A stretch of 64,000 nt of DNA from an uncultured Prevotellaceae bacterium (GCA_900318775.1 ONLY01000008.1:1-64000), one strand, 5' to 3'. Positions 1-9,278 are shown, numbered from the stretch's first letter. The notes: generated by a model from the letters alone, not told the origin. Numbers and translations: made by a program.

Positions 1-558
1 TAAGCATTTCAAAACCCGGACAGGGTATCGCTGGGCTAAAACGTTATGCATGAGAACTTTAATTCTGAATTTAAATAATTTTAAGAGACACTAGTGATAT
101 ACTAATAGGGATAGAAGTAAATGGATAGGAACTATATATAATATAATAACTGGCCCTCCACGCTTATTTGGCATTTGGCATATTTCACATTCCCTTCTTT
201 AGGGATATTGAGAGGGTTACTCCCATATACGATATCAGCGCCCTCACAATACCGTTGTCAATGTTTTATTCATTTTTATTTTGGGGAATGAACAAGCCCA
301 TCGTCTCAAAGGCATAGAATCAAATGACTGCCTACACCCGAAGCAGGGAAAACCCATACAGGTATAACCGTTTGGAACACAAACTATCAGGGCGTCCCCA
401 CATGATGCCTCTGAGCGTATTCACAGAAGCACCTTATTCTTTAATTAACGCATGCCTTACCCACTCATTTACGCGCACCCTGCGCTATTATAATCATGCA
501 CCCTGCACGATTATTAACACGCACCCTATGCCATTAAACAAACGCACCCTAAGCCTTT
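1..558. other. gene-poor stretch at the window start
   Basis: No convincing coding region is visible. The one longer open frame here (324-710) crosses the 23-bp tandem array, has no recognisable domain and reads as low-quality protein. The left part is AT-rich with no promoter of the TAnnTTTG form; the right part, from about 429, is the array described separately. It may contain the tail of a gene outside the window, but nothing supports that. Confidence 0.5.
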
Positions 559-566
559 ATGACAGT
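429..566. repeat. degenerate 23-bp tandem array
   Basis: The word GCACCCT occurs at 475, 498, 521 and 544, exactly 23 bases apart. Two weaker units precede it in register at 429 (GCACCTT) and 452 (ATGCCTT). Between the GC-rich words lie AT-rich spacers such as TATTATAATC and ATTATTAAC. The units at 475 and 498 are odd-centred palindromes about the CCC (GCGCA-CCC-TGCGC, and a 23-base one spanning 491-513 with one mismatched pair). A 23-base period is not a multiple of three, so this is not a protein repeat. Unit identity is low, so it is not a CRISPR array. Confidence 0.8.
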
Positions 567-735
567 TCAACGCAAGTGCAAAGAATGGAAGAAAAGGAGC
601 GTGTGGAATACTCATTCCGACGAGTTCCGCAACCACAAAATTGGTGTGATTCAGACCATCCTTGTCGTTCCGAAAGGGGATACAGAGACACTGCGAGTGT
701 GCCAAAATAGCGCGGGCTATTATACCACAAAGTAA
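559..735 (+). CDS. possible 58-residue small protein
   Basis: An ATG at 559 opens a 58-codon frame that begins inside the last unit of the 23-bp array and ends just before a strong hairpin at 736-768. The product is basic in its first third (MTVQRKCKEWKKRS), then hydrophobic (IGVIQTILVVP), and ends GYYTTK. I do not recognise a family. The terminator directly after the stop is the main support. No Bacteroidota promoter box or clear ribosome-binding site is visible. It may be a decayed gene end or chance. Confidence 0.25.
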   Translation: MTVQRKCKEWKKRSVWNTHSDEFRNHKIGVIQTILVVPKGDTETLRVCQNSAGYYTTK

Positions 736-768
736 GGGCTCTGTATGCAACTTCCACATACAGAGCCC
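736..768. terminator. hairpin terminator
   Basis: Perfect 12-bp stem (GGGCTCTGTATG with its complement at 757-768) and a 9-base loop. It lies between the small frame ending at 735 and the stop of the minus-strand lipoprotein at 777, so it could serve either strand. The plus side has a modest T-rich tail. Confidence 0.7.
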
Positions 769-776
769 TCGCTCTT

Positions 777-1265
777 TTATTGAAGATTCGTCAACGTCAG
801 TTCACCAGCGTCCGACAGCGTCACTTCGGCGGTGAAGGTGGGCATGTTTTCGTAGTGGAGCACCAGCCCTGTGATGAACTTCATGCCCGGTGTCACACGG
901 ACTTGGAGACCACCATTTTCGCGCTTTTCGAGACTCATCTGCTCACCAATCCAGATGGCATCGTCATCGAATCCGCCCATCTCGGTGATGGTGTTCGTCA
1001 CCGTACTGACAGCCTTGTCGTCAACATAGAAAGTGATGTCCTCCCCCTTGATGGAGTACCCTAACCGTGAAGATAGCGCCTGTTGCACATCATACAAATT
1101 GATGGTGATGGAATCGGTGACAGCTAACATCTGACCATTCGTCACAGAGTCCCCTACTTCTGGTGCCTCCAGCGTACCACAAACAGGTTTCACGTCCACC
1201 TTTGTTCCGCATGAAGCGATAAGCAGGACGAGTACCAACAGATCGAAAAACGTCCATTTGTACAT
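777..1265 (-). CDS. small lipoprotein of unknown function
   Basis: The 162-residue product starts with a hydrophobic segment (residues 8-17) ending in LLIASC-G, a good type II signal peptidase lipobox with Cys19, so it should be an envelope lipoprotein. The rest is acidic, apparently beta-rich (short alternating segments such as ITINLYDV and ITFYVDDK), with no motif I recognise. It begins 12 bases after the OFA-type carrier gene stops on the same strand, so the two are probably cotranscribed. It could be a periplasmic partner of that carrier, but this rests only on position. Confidence 0.7.
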   Translation of the reverse strand: MYKWTFFDLLVLVLLIASCGTKVDVKPVCGTLEAPEVGDSVTNGQMLAVTDSITINLYDVQQALSSRLGYSIKGEDITFYVDDKAVSTVTNTITEMGGFDDDAIWIGEQMSLEKRENGGLQVRVTPGMKFITGLVLHYENMPTFTAEVTLSDAGELTLTNLQ

Positions 1266-1277
1266 ATCTTTCTCTGC

Positions 1278-2444
1278 TTATTTCTTGATGCTGCAAGTGA
1301 TGCCGAGGCTGAGGGCATAGAGAGCGGCAAGCACCACGAAGAGGACTACATAGTCGTAGCCGAGGGTGTTGACCAGCAGGTTGGAGAGCTGGTTGCCACT
1401 AAGACCTGCCCATGCCCATGCTGAAAGAGCGAGACCGTGAATGGTACTGATTTTTTCCATGCCAAACTTGCTCTGCAACAAGGTGGGCAACGTGGAGAAT
1501 CCGCCACCATAACCTGCATTCACCGCCATCAGCATCACGACGACGGGCACAAGCGTGTAGGATGCGGATGCAAGAATCATCACCAGCAGGGAACTGGCAA
1601 AGATGATCTTGTAGATGGTCTCCTTGCGCTGAGTGTAGTCAGAGGACATGGAATAGAAGAAACGGCCTGCCGTATTGAAGAAGGCGGTGGCCGATGCCAA
1701 CAGGGCGATGAATGCGCTACCGATACCTATATCCACTGCAATGGTCTTCTCGAAGGCGATGAGTGCCAGTCCACAAGTGATGTTCAGATAGAACACAATC
1801 CATATCTTGATGTAGGTAGGGTCCTTGAGCACCTTGTAGTATTCCTTAATCTTGAAGGGTGTCTTGGGCTCTTTCCAGTGCAGGGGCTTCTTGATGAGCA
1901 AAGCAGCAAGACCGATGCACACGGCTGAGATGACACAAATGAGGAGCAAGGTGGCCTTGACGCCATGGGCCTCGTTGCACCACTCGATGAAGGGCGAGAA
2001 GATGACTTTTGAGAGTCCGAAGCCTGAGATGGCAATTCCTGTGGCCAATCCTTTATGCTCGCTGAACCACAGCATGAGGGTCTTGACAGGAGCCAAATAG
2101 CCTATGCCTAAGCCAATGCCCATAAGGCATCCGTAGCCTAGCATGAGGAGGTTAACGTCACAAAGATTGATGGCCAGAATGGATACCAGCAGACCCGCAC
2201 AAAAGAAGATGCCAGATGTGAGACTTGCCAGTTTCACGTTCTTCTCCACGAAGCGGCCTCCGAAGGCAGCCGACATACCAAGAAAGAAGATGGCCAACGA
2301 GAAGGCAAACTCAATAGAGGACACAGGGCAGGACATCAAATCTGCGACGTTAGCCTTGAGCAGGCTCCAGCAATACACGCTGCCGATGCAGCTGTGGATG
2401 AGCAATGCCGGAATGGCGGCACGCATCCATTTGTTGTTAACCAT
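1278..2444 (-). CDS. MFS transporter, oxalate/formate antiporter (OFA) type
   Basis: A 388-residue inner-membrane carrier with about twelve hydrophobic segments. The start matches OFA-family members: a short N-terminus, then an IGSVYCWSL segment in helix 1, GCLMGIGLGIGYLAPVKTL near helix 4, and WFSEHKGLATGIAISGFGL, the family-typical loop between helices 4 and 5. OFA proteins exchange or cotransport small carboxylates; the substrate cannot be read from sequence. It sits 64 bases after fprA and 12 bases before the lipoprotein gene on the minus strand. No separate TAnnTTTG promoter is seen in the 64-base gap, so readthrough from fprA is likely. Confidence 0.85.
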   Translation of the reverse strand: MVNNKWMRAAIPALLIHSCIGSVYCWSLLKANVADLMSCPVSSIEFAFSLAIFFLGMSAAFGGRFVEKNVKLASLTSGIFFCAGLLVSILAINLCDVNLLMLGYGCLMGIGLGIGYLAPVKTLMLWFSEHKGLATGIAISGFGLSKVIFSPFIEWCNEAHGVKATLLLICVISAVCIGLAALLIKKPLHWKEPKTPFKIKEYYKVLKDPTYIKIWIVFYLNITCGLALIAFEKTIAVDIGIGSAFIALLASATAFFNTAGRFFYSMSSDYTQRKETIYKIIFASSLLVMILASASYTLVPVVVMLMAVNAGYGGGFSTLPTLLQSKFGMEKISTIHGLALSAWAWAGLSGNQLSNLLVNTLGYDYVVLFVVLAALYALSLGITCSIKK

Positions 2445-2508
2445 AAGATAAGAAAAAGATGATTGGTTAGTAAATATGTTATGGCCCGGCAGATGGCCTC
2501 CGCTGCGC

Positions 2509-3681
2509 TTAGAGCAACGCTTCAGCCAGAACGGTAAGGTCTTCGATTGTCTTTGCCTTCACGGTTGATTCGATGGTAACCATTGGCTCGACGATGGTGA
2601 TGTTCTTCATCGCTTCCATCTGCTCACGCATTTTCTTGCCTGCTGCTGGAGCCCATGTACCATTTTCCACAAAGGCGACCTTACGGTTCTGGTAAGTCTT
2701 GATACGGAGGTGATTGATGAAGTCTTCCATGATGGGCATGATGCCGCCATCATAGGTGGGAGCACAAAGCACCATGCGGTCGTAGCGGAAGGCATCTTCC
2801 ACACATTCATGCATATCGTCACGTGCAATGTCGGCAATGGACACCTTCACGTCGCTCTTCTCTTTGAGAATATCAGCCAATGCATGAGCTGCCTTTGCGG
2901 TGTTGCCATGCAGAGAGCAGTAGGCAATGAAGATACCCTGACTCTCTGGCTCATACTTGCTCCATGTGTCGTAGATGCCAAGGTAGTAACCGAGGTCTTC
3001 CTCAAGCACAGGACCATGCAGCGGACAAATCTTCTGGATGTCGAGCGTGGCAGCCTTTTTCAAGAGATTCTGCACCATGGCGCCATACTTGCCCACAATG
3101 TTGAAGTAGTAGCGGCGAGCCTCGCATGCCCAACCCTCATCATCCTCTTCCTCCTTGCAGAGAGCACCGAACTTACCGAAGCCGTCGGCAGAGAAGAGAA
3201 TCTTGCTCTTCTGGTCGTAGGAGACCATCACCTCTGGCCAGTGCACCATCGGAGCCATGAAGAACTGCAGGGTGTGCTGTCCAAGCGAGAGCGTCTCCCC
3301 TTCCTTCACCACCTGAATGCGAGCGCTGAAATCCGTTTCGAAGTAACGCTTGAACATGGCCACCGCCTTCTGTGAGCAGATTGCAATCATATTGGGATAT
3401 TTCTCCAAAATGAACTCCACGCTACCCCCGTGGTCGGGTTCGAGATGCTGTACAATCAGATAGTCTGGAGTCTTGCCCCCAAGTGCAGCCTCCAGGTTTT
3501 TCTCCCATTCGGCAGTCTTTGTAGCATCTACCGTATCCATGATAGCAATTTTCTCGTCGAGAATCAGATAGGAATTATAAGAAATGCCAAGCGGCACTTC
3601 ATACTGTCCCTCGAAGAGGTCTATATCAAGGTCATCCACACCAATGTATTTCACATCTGGGACAATTGAATCGTATTTCAT
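2509..3681 (-). CDS. fprA: flavodiiron protein (A-type flavoprotein, FprA/ROO family)
   Basis: A 390-residue cytosolic enzyme that reduces oxygen to water (or NO to N2O) with electrons from rubredoxin or coenzymes, protecting anaerobes. The N-terminal metallo-beta-lactamase-like domain has the di-iron ligands H79-x-E81-x-D83-H84 (QHLEPDHGGS), a further His in MVHWPEVM, Asp in FSADGFG and His in CPLHGPVL. The C-terminal flavodoxin domain starts near residue 250 (IFIAYCSLHGNTAKAAHAL, the FMN phosphate loop). There is no C-terminal rubredoxin extension, so an external donor is needed. Length matches the basic two-domain class. It lies 127 bases downstream of pgi, behind a long hairpin. Confidence 0.93.
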   Translation of the reverse strand: MKYDSIVPDVKYIGVDDLDIDLFEGQYEVPLGISYNSYLILDEKIAIMDTVDATKTAEWEKNLEAALGGKTPDYLIVQHLEPDHGGSVEFILEKYPNMIAICSQKAVAMFKRYFETDFSARIQVVKEGETLSLGQHTLQFFMAPMVHWPEVMVSYDQKSKILFSADGFGKFGALCKEEEDDEGWACEARRYYFNIVGKYGAMVQNLLKKAATLDIQKICPLHGPVLEEDLGYYLGIYDTWSKYEPESQGIFIAYCSLHGNTAKAAHALADILKEKSDVKVSIADIARDDMHECVEDAFRYDRMVLCAPTYDGGIMPIMEDFINHLRIKTYQNRKVAFVENGTWAPAAGKKMREQMEAMKNITIVEPMVTIESTVKAKTIEDLTVLAEALL

Positions 3682-3724
3682 CGCTTTCTTTTTATATTAT
3701 AATTATGTACATCGCTTTTAAATG

Positions 3725-3803
3725 TTGCGGCAAGCCGTTGAAAGAAAAACAGAAGAATTGCCTCATGTTCTTTTTCTATTTTTCTTTCAGCGACTTGTCG
3801 CAA
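3725..3803 (-). terminator. long imperfect hairpin after pgi
   Basis: Two 25-base arms (3725-3749 and 3779-3803) pair with three mismatches that would be G-U or A-C in RNA. The arms end in A-rich and T-rich tracts, so the foot of the hairpin is AU-rich. It begins six bases after the pgi stop on the minus strand. It is either a pgi terminator or a processing/stability element in a pgi-fprA transcript; no TAnnTTTG promoter for fprA is visible on its downstream side. Confidence 0.6.
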
Positions 3804-3809
3804 TAAATA

Positions 3810-5144
3810 TTACTTCAAGCGTTCCTGAATGGCTTTGCTCTCAGCCTCATAGCCTGGCTTGTTGAGTAGGGCGAACATATTCTTCTTGTATGCCTCCACA
3901 CCTGGCTGGTTGAACGGGTTGACACCCAGGATGAGACCAGAGATGCCGCAACCCTTCTCGAAAAAGTAGATGAGCTGACCAATGTTGTACTCGTCAAGCT
4001 TCTCAATGCAGATTTTGATGTTTGGCACACCGCCATCCACGTGAGCGAGTTGAGTACCAAGTTCTGCCATCTTGTTCACCTCGTCGATGCGCTTGCCTGC
4101 AAGGAAGTTCAGGCCATCGAGGTTCTCCTCGTCAGATGGCACAGCCAGACAAGTGTTGGGCTTCCCTACTGAAATCACAGTCTCGAAGATGGTGCGTTCG
4201 CCATCCTGAATCCACTGACCCATGGAGTGAAGGTCAGTAGTAAGGTCAACAGATGCAGGGAATATGCCCTTGCCGTCCTTACCCTCACTCTCGCCATAGA
4301 GCTGCTTCCACCATTCACCGAGATTGTGAAGCTTGGGCTGATAGTTTGCCATGATTTCAATCTTCTTGCCACTCTGATAGATGGCATTGCGAGTAGCGGC
4401 ATATACAGCAGCAGGGTTCTCTGCGCAAGGCACATTGATGTCACACTGCTTCTCCATATCCTGCGCACCTTTCACAAGAGCTGCAATGTCAAAACCAGCC
4501 ACAGCAATAGGCAGCAGACCTACAGGAGTGAGCACAGAGAAACGGCCACCCACGTTGTCTGGGATGATGAAGGACTTGTAGCCTTCCTTATCGGCAGTTG
4601 TGCGTGCAGCACCCTTCTTGGCATCAGTAATGGCCACAATCACTTTCTTGGCTTCTTCCTTGCCACGCTGTTCCTCACACATCTTCTTCAGAAGACGGAA
4701 TGTGATGGCGGTTTCTGTTGTAGTGCCAGACTTGGAGATGTTGATGACACCAAACTTCACACCTTTCAGGTAGTCAATCAGCTCTGAGAGATAATCCTCG
4801 CCGATATTGTTGCCGGCAAAGAGAATGCGGGGAGCCTTTGAGGGCTTCAGCCAGCCAAAGCTATTGGAAAGAGCATCAATCACCATGCGGGCACCAAGGT
4901 ATGAACCACCGATACCTGCCACAACGACTGCCTCACAGTTGTCCTGCAGCACTTTTGCTGTAGCGTTCAGCTCTGCAATAAATTCTGGAGTAATAGAACT
5001 TGGAAGGTGCATCCATCCAAGGAAATCATTACCAGGACAAGTGGCCTGCTCAAGAGCTTTCTGAGCAGCCATCACCTGAGGCTCCAAAGCCTCAATCGCA
5101 CCTGCCTTCACAAATGAGGCAGCCTTTGAAATGTCAATCTGCAT
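3810..5144 (-). CDS. pgi: glucose-6-phosphate isomerase
   Basis: A 444-residue enzyme interconverting glucose-6-phosphate and fructose-6-phosphate. Family marks: [14 protein letters not shown], the sugar-phosphate loop [37 protein letters not shown] (PGI signature 1) and the catalytic-Glu region [16 protein letters not shown]. It is the compact form also found in Firmicutes, shorter than the roughly 550-residue proteobacterial one. The gene follows gpsA by 19 bases, so lysS-gpsA-pgi lie in order on one strand, with a terminator between lysS and gpsA. Together with the window's class II aldolase it covers two upper-glycolysis steps. Confidence 0.96.
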   Translation of the reverse strand: MQIDISKAASFVKAGAIEALEPQVMAAQKALEQATCPGNDFLGWMHLPSSITPEFIAELNATAKVLQDNCEAVVVAGIGGSYLGARMVIDALSNSFGWLKPSKAPRILFAGNNIGEDYLSELIDYLKGVKFGVINISKSGTTTETAITFRLLKKMCEEQRGKEEAKKVIVAITDAKKGAARTTADKEGYKSFIIPDNVGGRFSVLTPVGLLPIAVAGFDIAALVKGAQDMEKQCDINVPCAENPAAVYAATRNAIYQSGKKIEIMANYQPKLHNLGEWWKQLYGESEGKDGKGIFPASVDLTTDLHSMGQWIQDGERTIFETVISVGKPNTCLAVPSDEENLDGLNFLAGKRIDEVNKMAELGTQLAHVDGGVPNIKICIEKLDEYNIGQLIYFFEKGCGISGLILGVNPFNQPGVEAYKKNMFALLNKPGYEAESKAIQERLK

Positions 5145-5163
5145 AATTAGTTATGTTTTTTAG

Positions 5164-6165
5164 TTATCTTAATGAGTCACTTAAAATTTTTATCTCAACA
5201 CTGGGAGCAATCTTCTCATACAGGATGTTATAGACTGCATCAAGGATGGGCATGTTGACATGATAGCGCTTATTGAGAATTTTCATGCAGTTGGTACCGT
5301 AATAACCTTCTGCAATCATTTCCATTTCCAACTGCGCTGTCTTGACACTATAGCCCTGGCCTATCATCGTACCAAACACACGGTTGCGCGAAAAATTTGA
5401 ATACATAGTCACCAACAGGTCGCCCAGATAGGCAGAATCGCTCACATGGCGTTCGGCAGGCTGCACCGCTGTAAGGAACCGCTTCATCTCCTGCACGGCA
5501 TTCGCTACCAGCACCGCCTGGAAGTTGTCGCCCAATTTCAATCCATGACAGATACCGGCCGCAATGGCATAGACATTCTTCAATACCGAAGAGAATTCGA
5601 TACCTTCAATGTCGGACGACACATTGGTCTTCACATACTTGTTGCCTAACAGGTCGGCTACTACTTGAGCATTTCCCAAATCGGGGCACCCTACCGTAAG
5701 GTAGCACAAACGATCCAGGGCAACTTCCTCTGCATGGCTGGGACCTCCGATACACGCCACTTGCTCCTCTGGAATATTATACTGACGCTGGAAATAGCGG
5801 CTCACCGTAAGACTTTCCTCGGGCACAATACCTTTGATAGCAGTCACCACCATCTTCTCTCGCATATTCGCCTTCAATTTCTTGAGGTGATTCTTGATAT
5901 AGGGTGAAGGGATGACAAAAATGAGAGTGTCATTGTTCTTCACCACTTCATTCAAATCACTTGAGAAGGTGATTCTGTCCACGTCAAAATGTAGCCCCGT
6001 CAGGTATGCGGGATTATGGTGCAAGCGCTTGAAGTCCTCAATGCGGTCATCACGGCGCATATACCATGTAATATGTTCTTCGTGGTGCATAACAATTTTC
6101 GCAATAGCTGTTGCCCAACTACCACCACCTAAAACTGCCACTCTGCCACAAGACTGAAACTGCAT
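5164..6165 (-). CDS. gpsA: NAD(P)H-dependent glycerol-3-phosphate dehydrogenase
   Basis: A 333-residue cytosolic enzyme reducing dihydroxyacetone phosphate to sn-glycerol-3-phosphate, the backbone for phospholipids. The Rossmann fold opens near residue 11 with VAVLGGGSWATAIAKIV. Downstream come FVIPSPYI, VTAIKGIVPEE, CIGGPSHAEEVA and the catalytic-Lys region SVLKNVYAIAAGICHGLKLGDN, all characteristic of GpsA. Length is normal. The gene is 19 bases upstream of pgi. No promoter of the TAnnTTTG form is visible between it and the lysS terminator, so it may rely on readthrough or on a promoter inside lysS. Confidence 0.95.
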   Translation of the reverse strand: MQFQSCGRVAVLGGGSWATAIAKIVMHHEEHITWYMRRDDRIEDFKRLHHNPAYLTGLHFDVDRITFSSDLNEVVKNNDTLIFVIPSPYIKNHLKKLKANMREKMVVTAIKGIVPEESLTVSRYFQRQYNIPEEQVACIGGPSHAEEVALDRLCYLTVGCPDLGNAQVVADLLGNKYVKTNVSSDIEGIEFSSVLKNVYAIAAGICHGLKLGDNFQAVLVANAVQEMKRFLTAVQPAERHVSDSAYLGDLLVTMYSNFSRNRVFGTMIGQGYSVKTAQLEMEMIAEGYYGTNCMKILNKRYHVNMPILDAVYNILYEKIAPSVEIKILSDSLR

Positions 6166-6205
6166 AATCTTTATGAATTAAGTGAATAGCGAATAGTGAA
6201 ACGAA

Positions 6206-6249
6206 AAAAATCCATATTACCCTCCAAACGGAAGGTAATATGGATTTTT
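6206..6249 (-). terminator. terminator after lysS
   Basis: A 16-bp perfect stem (6206-6221 with 6234-6249) flanked by A-rich and T-rich tracts, nine bases after the lysS stop on the minus strand. The run of seven A at 6204-6210 is read as a U tract on the minus strand. A strong intrinsic terminator. Confidence 0.85.
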
Positions 6250-6258
6250 CATTTCTTA

Positions 6259-8019
6259 TTATTCACTCTTAACGTTAGCAATAATATTGCTGATTTCGTC
6301 CACACTTGGCTTCTGAATATCCAGCTTATATTTCTTCAGAACTTCGCCAATCTGCTGCTGAACCTTCTGTGCGTTAACGCCTGCGAGGTCACTCACGAGG
6401 TTGTAACCGACCTTGTAAAGCACAGGCACAATATCTGCACTGAAACCCAGTTCCACAAATTTCTCAACCCCATCGCGAGGAGCCTTCTTCTCAGGCTTCA
6501 TGGTTGGGAAAAGAAGCACTTCCTGAATGGTCGGCTGGCCAGTCATCAAGATAGCCAAGCGGTCAATGCCAATGCCAATACCAGATGTAGGAGGCATGCC
6601 ATACTGCAACGCACGGAGGAAGTCATGGTCAATCACCATAGCCTCATCGTCACCTTTATCAGCGAGTTTCATCTGCTCCACAAAACGCTCTTCCTGATCA
6701 ATCGGATCGTTCAGCTCTGAGTATGCATTTGCCAATTCCTTACCGTTCACCATCAATTCGAAACGTTCGGTGAGGCCAGCCTTGGAACGGTGCATCTTGG
6801 TGAGAGGAGACATTTCAACAGGATAGTCCGTGATGAAGGTAGGCTGAATGAACGAGCCTTCGCAGAACTCGCCGAAGAGCTCATCAATCAGTTTACCCTT
6901 ACCCATTGTCTCATCTACTTTCATCTCCTTAGAAAGGCAGAATGCACGGATTTCTTCTTCCGACTTTCCTTCACAGTCGAAGCCAGTCTTTTCCTTAATA
7001 GCTTCTAGGATTGGCAGACGGCGGTAAGGAGCCTTGAAGCTCACCACATTGTCACCAATCTGCACTTCTGTCGTACCATTCACAGCCACACAAATCTTCT
7101 CCAGCAACTGTTCGGTGAACGTCATCATCCAATTGTAGTCTTTATAAGCCACATACAGCTCCATGCAGGTGAATTCAGGGTTATGGCTACGGTCCATACC
7201 CTCGTTACGGAAGTTACGGCCTATCTCATATACACCTTCAAAACCACCCACGATAAGGCGCTTCAGATAGAGCTCTGTAGCAATACGCAAATACAAATCA
7301 ACATTGAGCGCATTGTGGTGGGTAATGAATGGGCGAGCAGAAGCACCGCCTGCAATCTGCTGGAGGATTGGTGTCTCAACTTCTGTAAAGCCAGCCTCAT
7401 CAAATACCTGACGCATGGTGCGCAAGATGGTGGCACGCTTCAGGAAGGTGTCCTTCACGCCATTGTTCACAATCAAATCGACATAGCGTTGACGATAGCG
7501 CAATTCAGGATCCTCAAAAGCATCAAACACTTGCCCATCCTTCTCTTTCACGATAGGGAGTGGCTTGAGGCTCTTTGCCAACACTGTGAGGGATTTTGCA
7601 TGCACACTGATTTCACCCGTCTGAGTACGGAACACGAAGCCCTTCACTCCTATGAAATCGCCCAGGTCGAGCAACTTTTTGAACACGACATTGTATAGGT
7701 CTTTGTTTTCCTCTGGACAGATATCGTCACGAGTGACATACACCTGCACCCTACCCTTCGAATCCTGCAATTCCACAAAGCTCGCCTTACCCATCACACG
7801 ACGGCTCATCATACGGCCTGCGATACAAACCTCTCTAAGAGGCTCTACAGGATTGCCTTCCGCATCCACTTCTGGATCCTTGAAATCTGCAATAATATCT
7901 GTTGAAAAAGCGTCTGTTGGATATTCTGCGGCAGGATATGGCTCGATACCCATATCCTTCAATGCCTGGAGATTATTTCTGCGGTTAATCTCTTGTTCTG
8001 AAAGTTCAAGTACGTTCAT
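6259..8019 (-). CDS. lysS: lysyl-tRNA synthetase, class II
   Basis: Charges tRNA-Lys. From the ATG at 8019 the product has 586 residues. An upstream in-frame ATG at 8058 would lie inside the promoter box and add 13 poorly coding residues, so the later start is chosen. Seen: N-terminal OB-fold anticodon domain (VCIAGRMMSRRVMGKASFVE), class II motif 2 (RNEGMDRSHNPEFTCMELY) and motif 3 (GIGIGIDRLAILMTGQPTIQ). After the usual end (LFPTMKPE) there is an extra tail of about 75 residues resembling a helix-hairpin-helix-type fold (VGYNLVSDLAGV), which I believe is common in Bacteroidota LysRS. It has its own promoter (8048-8074). Confidence 0.96.
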   Translation of the reverse strand: MNVLELSEQEINRRNNLQALKDMGIEPYPAAEYPTDAFSTDIIADFKDPEVDAEGNPVEPLREVCIAGRMMSRRVMGKASFVELQDSKGRVQVYVTRDDICPEENKDLYNVVFKKLLDLGDFIGVKGFVFRTQTGEISVHAKSLTVLAKSLKPLPIVKEKDGQVFDAFEDPELRYRQRYVDLIVNNGVKDTFLKRATILRTMRQVFDEAGFTEVETPILQQIAGGASARPFITHHNALNVDLYLRIATELYLKRLIVGGFEGVYEIGRNFRNEGMDRSHNPEFTCMELYVAYKDYNWMMTFTEQLLEKICVAVNGTTEVQIGDNVVSFKAPYRRLPILEAIKEKTGFDCEGKSEEEIRAFCLSKEMKVDETMGKGKLIDELFGEFCEGSFIQPTFITDYPVEMSPLTKMHRSKAGLTERFELMVNGKELANAYSELNDPIDQEERFVEQMKLADKGDDEAMVIDHDFLRALQYGMPPTSGIGIGIDRLAILMTGQPTIQEVLLFPTMKPEKKAPRDGVEKFVELGFSADIVPVLYKVGYNLVSDLAGVNAQKVQQQIGEVLKKYKLDIQKPSVDEISNIIANVKSE

Positions 8020-8047
8020 TTTTATCAGTTTCAATATATAATGTGTG

Positions 8048-8074
8048 CAAAGATACAAAAAAAATAAACGACAA
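8048..8074 (-). promoter_or_regulatory. lysS promoter
   Basis: On the minus strand TATCTTTG (8055-8048) matches the Bacteroidota -7 element TAnnTTTG. A TTG lies 16 bases upstream of it (8074-8072), shorter than the usual 19-20 spacing. The leader to the lysS ATG is about 25 bases. Confidence 0.7.
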
Positions 8075-8185
8075 GGTACGGATTATCAATGTTTTCTTCT
8101 CACAAAAGACTTTTTCAGTTCTTCCAATGCCACTCTTTTCATTTGACCAGAATTTCTTGCCACATAAAACGAATCTGAAAAACAA

Positions 8186-8226
8186 AAATGGAGAGGATAC
8201 GTCCTTACGACATATCCCCTCCATTT
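8186..8226 (-). terminator. terminator after the GGGtGRT gene
   Basis: A 14-bp stem with one mismatch (8186-8199 with 8213-8226), 23 bases after the stop at 8250 on the minus strand, followed by a TTGTTTTT tract. It separates the two-gene unit from the lysS promoter. Confidence 0.75.
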
Positions 8227-8249
8227 CAATTAGCAAATAGATGCTGTAT

Positions 8250-9260
8250 TTATTTGTTGAGTGCAAGAGCTACGTTCACGGCGCAAGCAACTGTGCAACC
8301 TACCATTGGGTTGTTACCAATACCCAGGAAGCCCATCATCTCAACGTGAGCAGGAACAGAAGAAGAACCTGCAAACTGAGCGTCAGAGTGCATACGACCC
8401 AAAGTATCAGTCATACCATAAGATGCAGGACCAGCAGCCATGTTGTCTGGGTGCAATGTGCGACCAGTACCACCACCTGATGCTACAGAGAAGTAAGGTT
8501 TGCCCGCGAGGACACGCTCCTTCTTGTAAGTACCAGCTACAGGGTGCTGGAAACGAGTTGGGTTGGTAGAGTTACCCGTGATGGACACGTCAACATTCTC
8601 CTTCCAGAGGATAGCAACGCCCTCACGAACATCATCTGCACCATAGCAGTTCACCTTAGCACGAGGACCGTCAGAATAAGCCTTTGTCTTTACGACCTTA
8701 AGTTCGCCAGTGAAGTAGTCAAACTGAGTCTGCACATAAGTGAAGCCATTGATACGAGAGATGATCATGGCAGCGTCCTTACCAAGACCGTTGAGGATAC
8801 AACGGAGTGGCTTTTTACGAACTTTATTTGCCATCTCTGCAATCTTAATAGCACCTTCTGCAGCAGCGAAAGACTCGTGGCCTGCGAGGAATGCAAAGCA
8901 CTCAGTCTCCTCACGGAGCAGACGTGCTGCAAGGTTACCGTGACCGATACCCACCTTACGGTCGTCAGCCACAGAACCAGGGATACAGAATGCCTGAAGA
9001 CCAATACCGATAGCCTCGGCAGCGTCAGCAGCGTTCTTGCAGCCCTTTTTGATAGCGATAGCAGAACCTACTACGTAAGCCCACTTTGCGTTCTCAAAGC
9101 AGATGCGCTGAGTTTCTTCACAAGTCATATATGGGTCGAGACCTGCCTTTTCGCAGATTTCGTTAGCCTCTTCAATAGAGGAAATGCCGTTCTCTTTCAA
9201 AGCAGCAAGAATCTGCTTCATGCGACGGTCTTGTGATTCGAATTTCACTTCTCTAATCAT
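8250..9260 (-). CDS. GGGtGRT protein, probable partner of an Fe-S scaffold
   Basis: A 336-residue cytosolic protein containing SGGGTGRTLHPDN, the motif after which the GGGtGRT family is named. Conserved Cys residues are seen (CEETQRICFENAK, CKNAADAAEA, VGCTVACAVN). The family's biochemical role is unknown to me. Its gene starts 18 bases after the NifU-like scaffold gene on the same strand, so they form one transcript with a promoter at 10037-10069 and a terminator at 8186-8226. This linkage, rather than any catalytic motif, suggests work in iron-sulfur or other metal-centre handling. Confidence 0.85.
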   Translation of the reverse strand: MIREVKFESQDRRMKQILAALKENGISSIEEANEICEKAGLDPYMTCEETQRICFENAKWAYVVGSAIAIKKGCKNAADAAEAIGIGLQAFCIPGSVADDRKVGIGHGNLAARLLREETECFAFLAGHESFAAAEGAIKIAEMANKVRKKPLRCILNGLGKDAAMIISRINGFTYVQTQFDYFTGELKVVKTKAYSDGPRAKVNCYGADDVREGVAILWKENVDVSITGNSTNPTRFQHPVAGTYKKERVLAGKPYFSVASGGGTGRTLHPDNMAAGPASYGMTDTLGRMHSDAQFAGSSSVPAHVEMMGFLGIGNNPMVGCTVACAVNVALALNK

Positions 9261-9278
9261 AGTCTGTTTCCTCCTTTA

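Noticed and set aside
324..710. 128-codon frame on the plus strand at the window start
   Set aside because: It runs through the 23-bp tandem array, which explains its length, and no domain or credible composition is present.
6166..6205. Promoter search before gpsA
   Set aside because: No TAnnTTTG match was found between the lysS terminator and gpsA, so no promoter is called.
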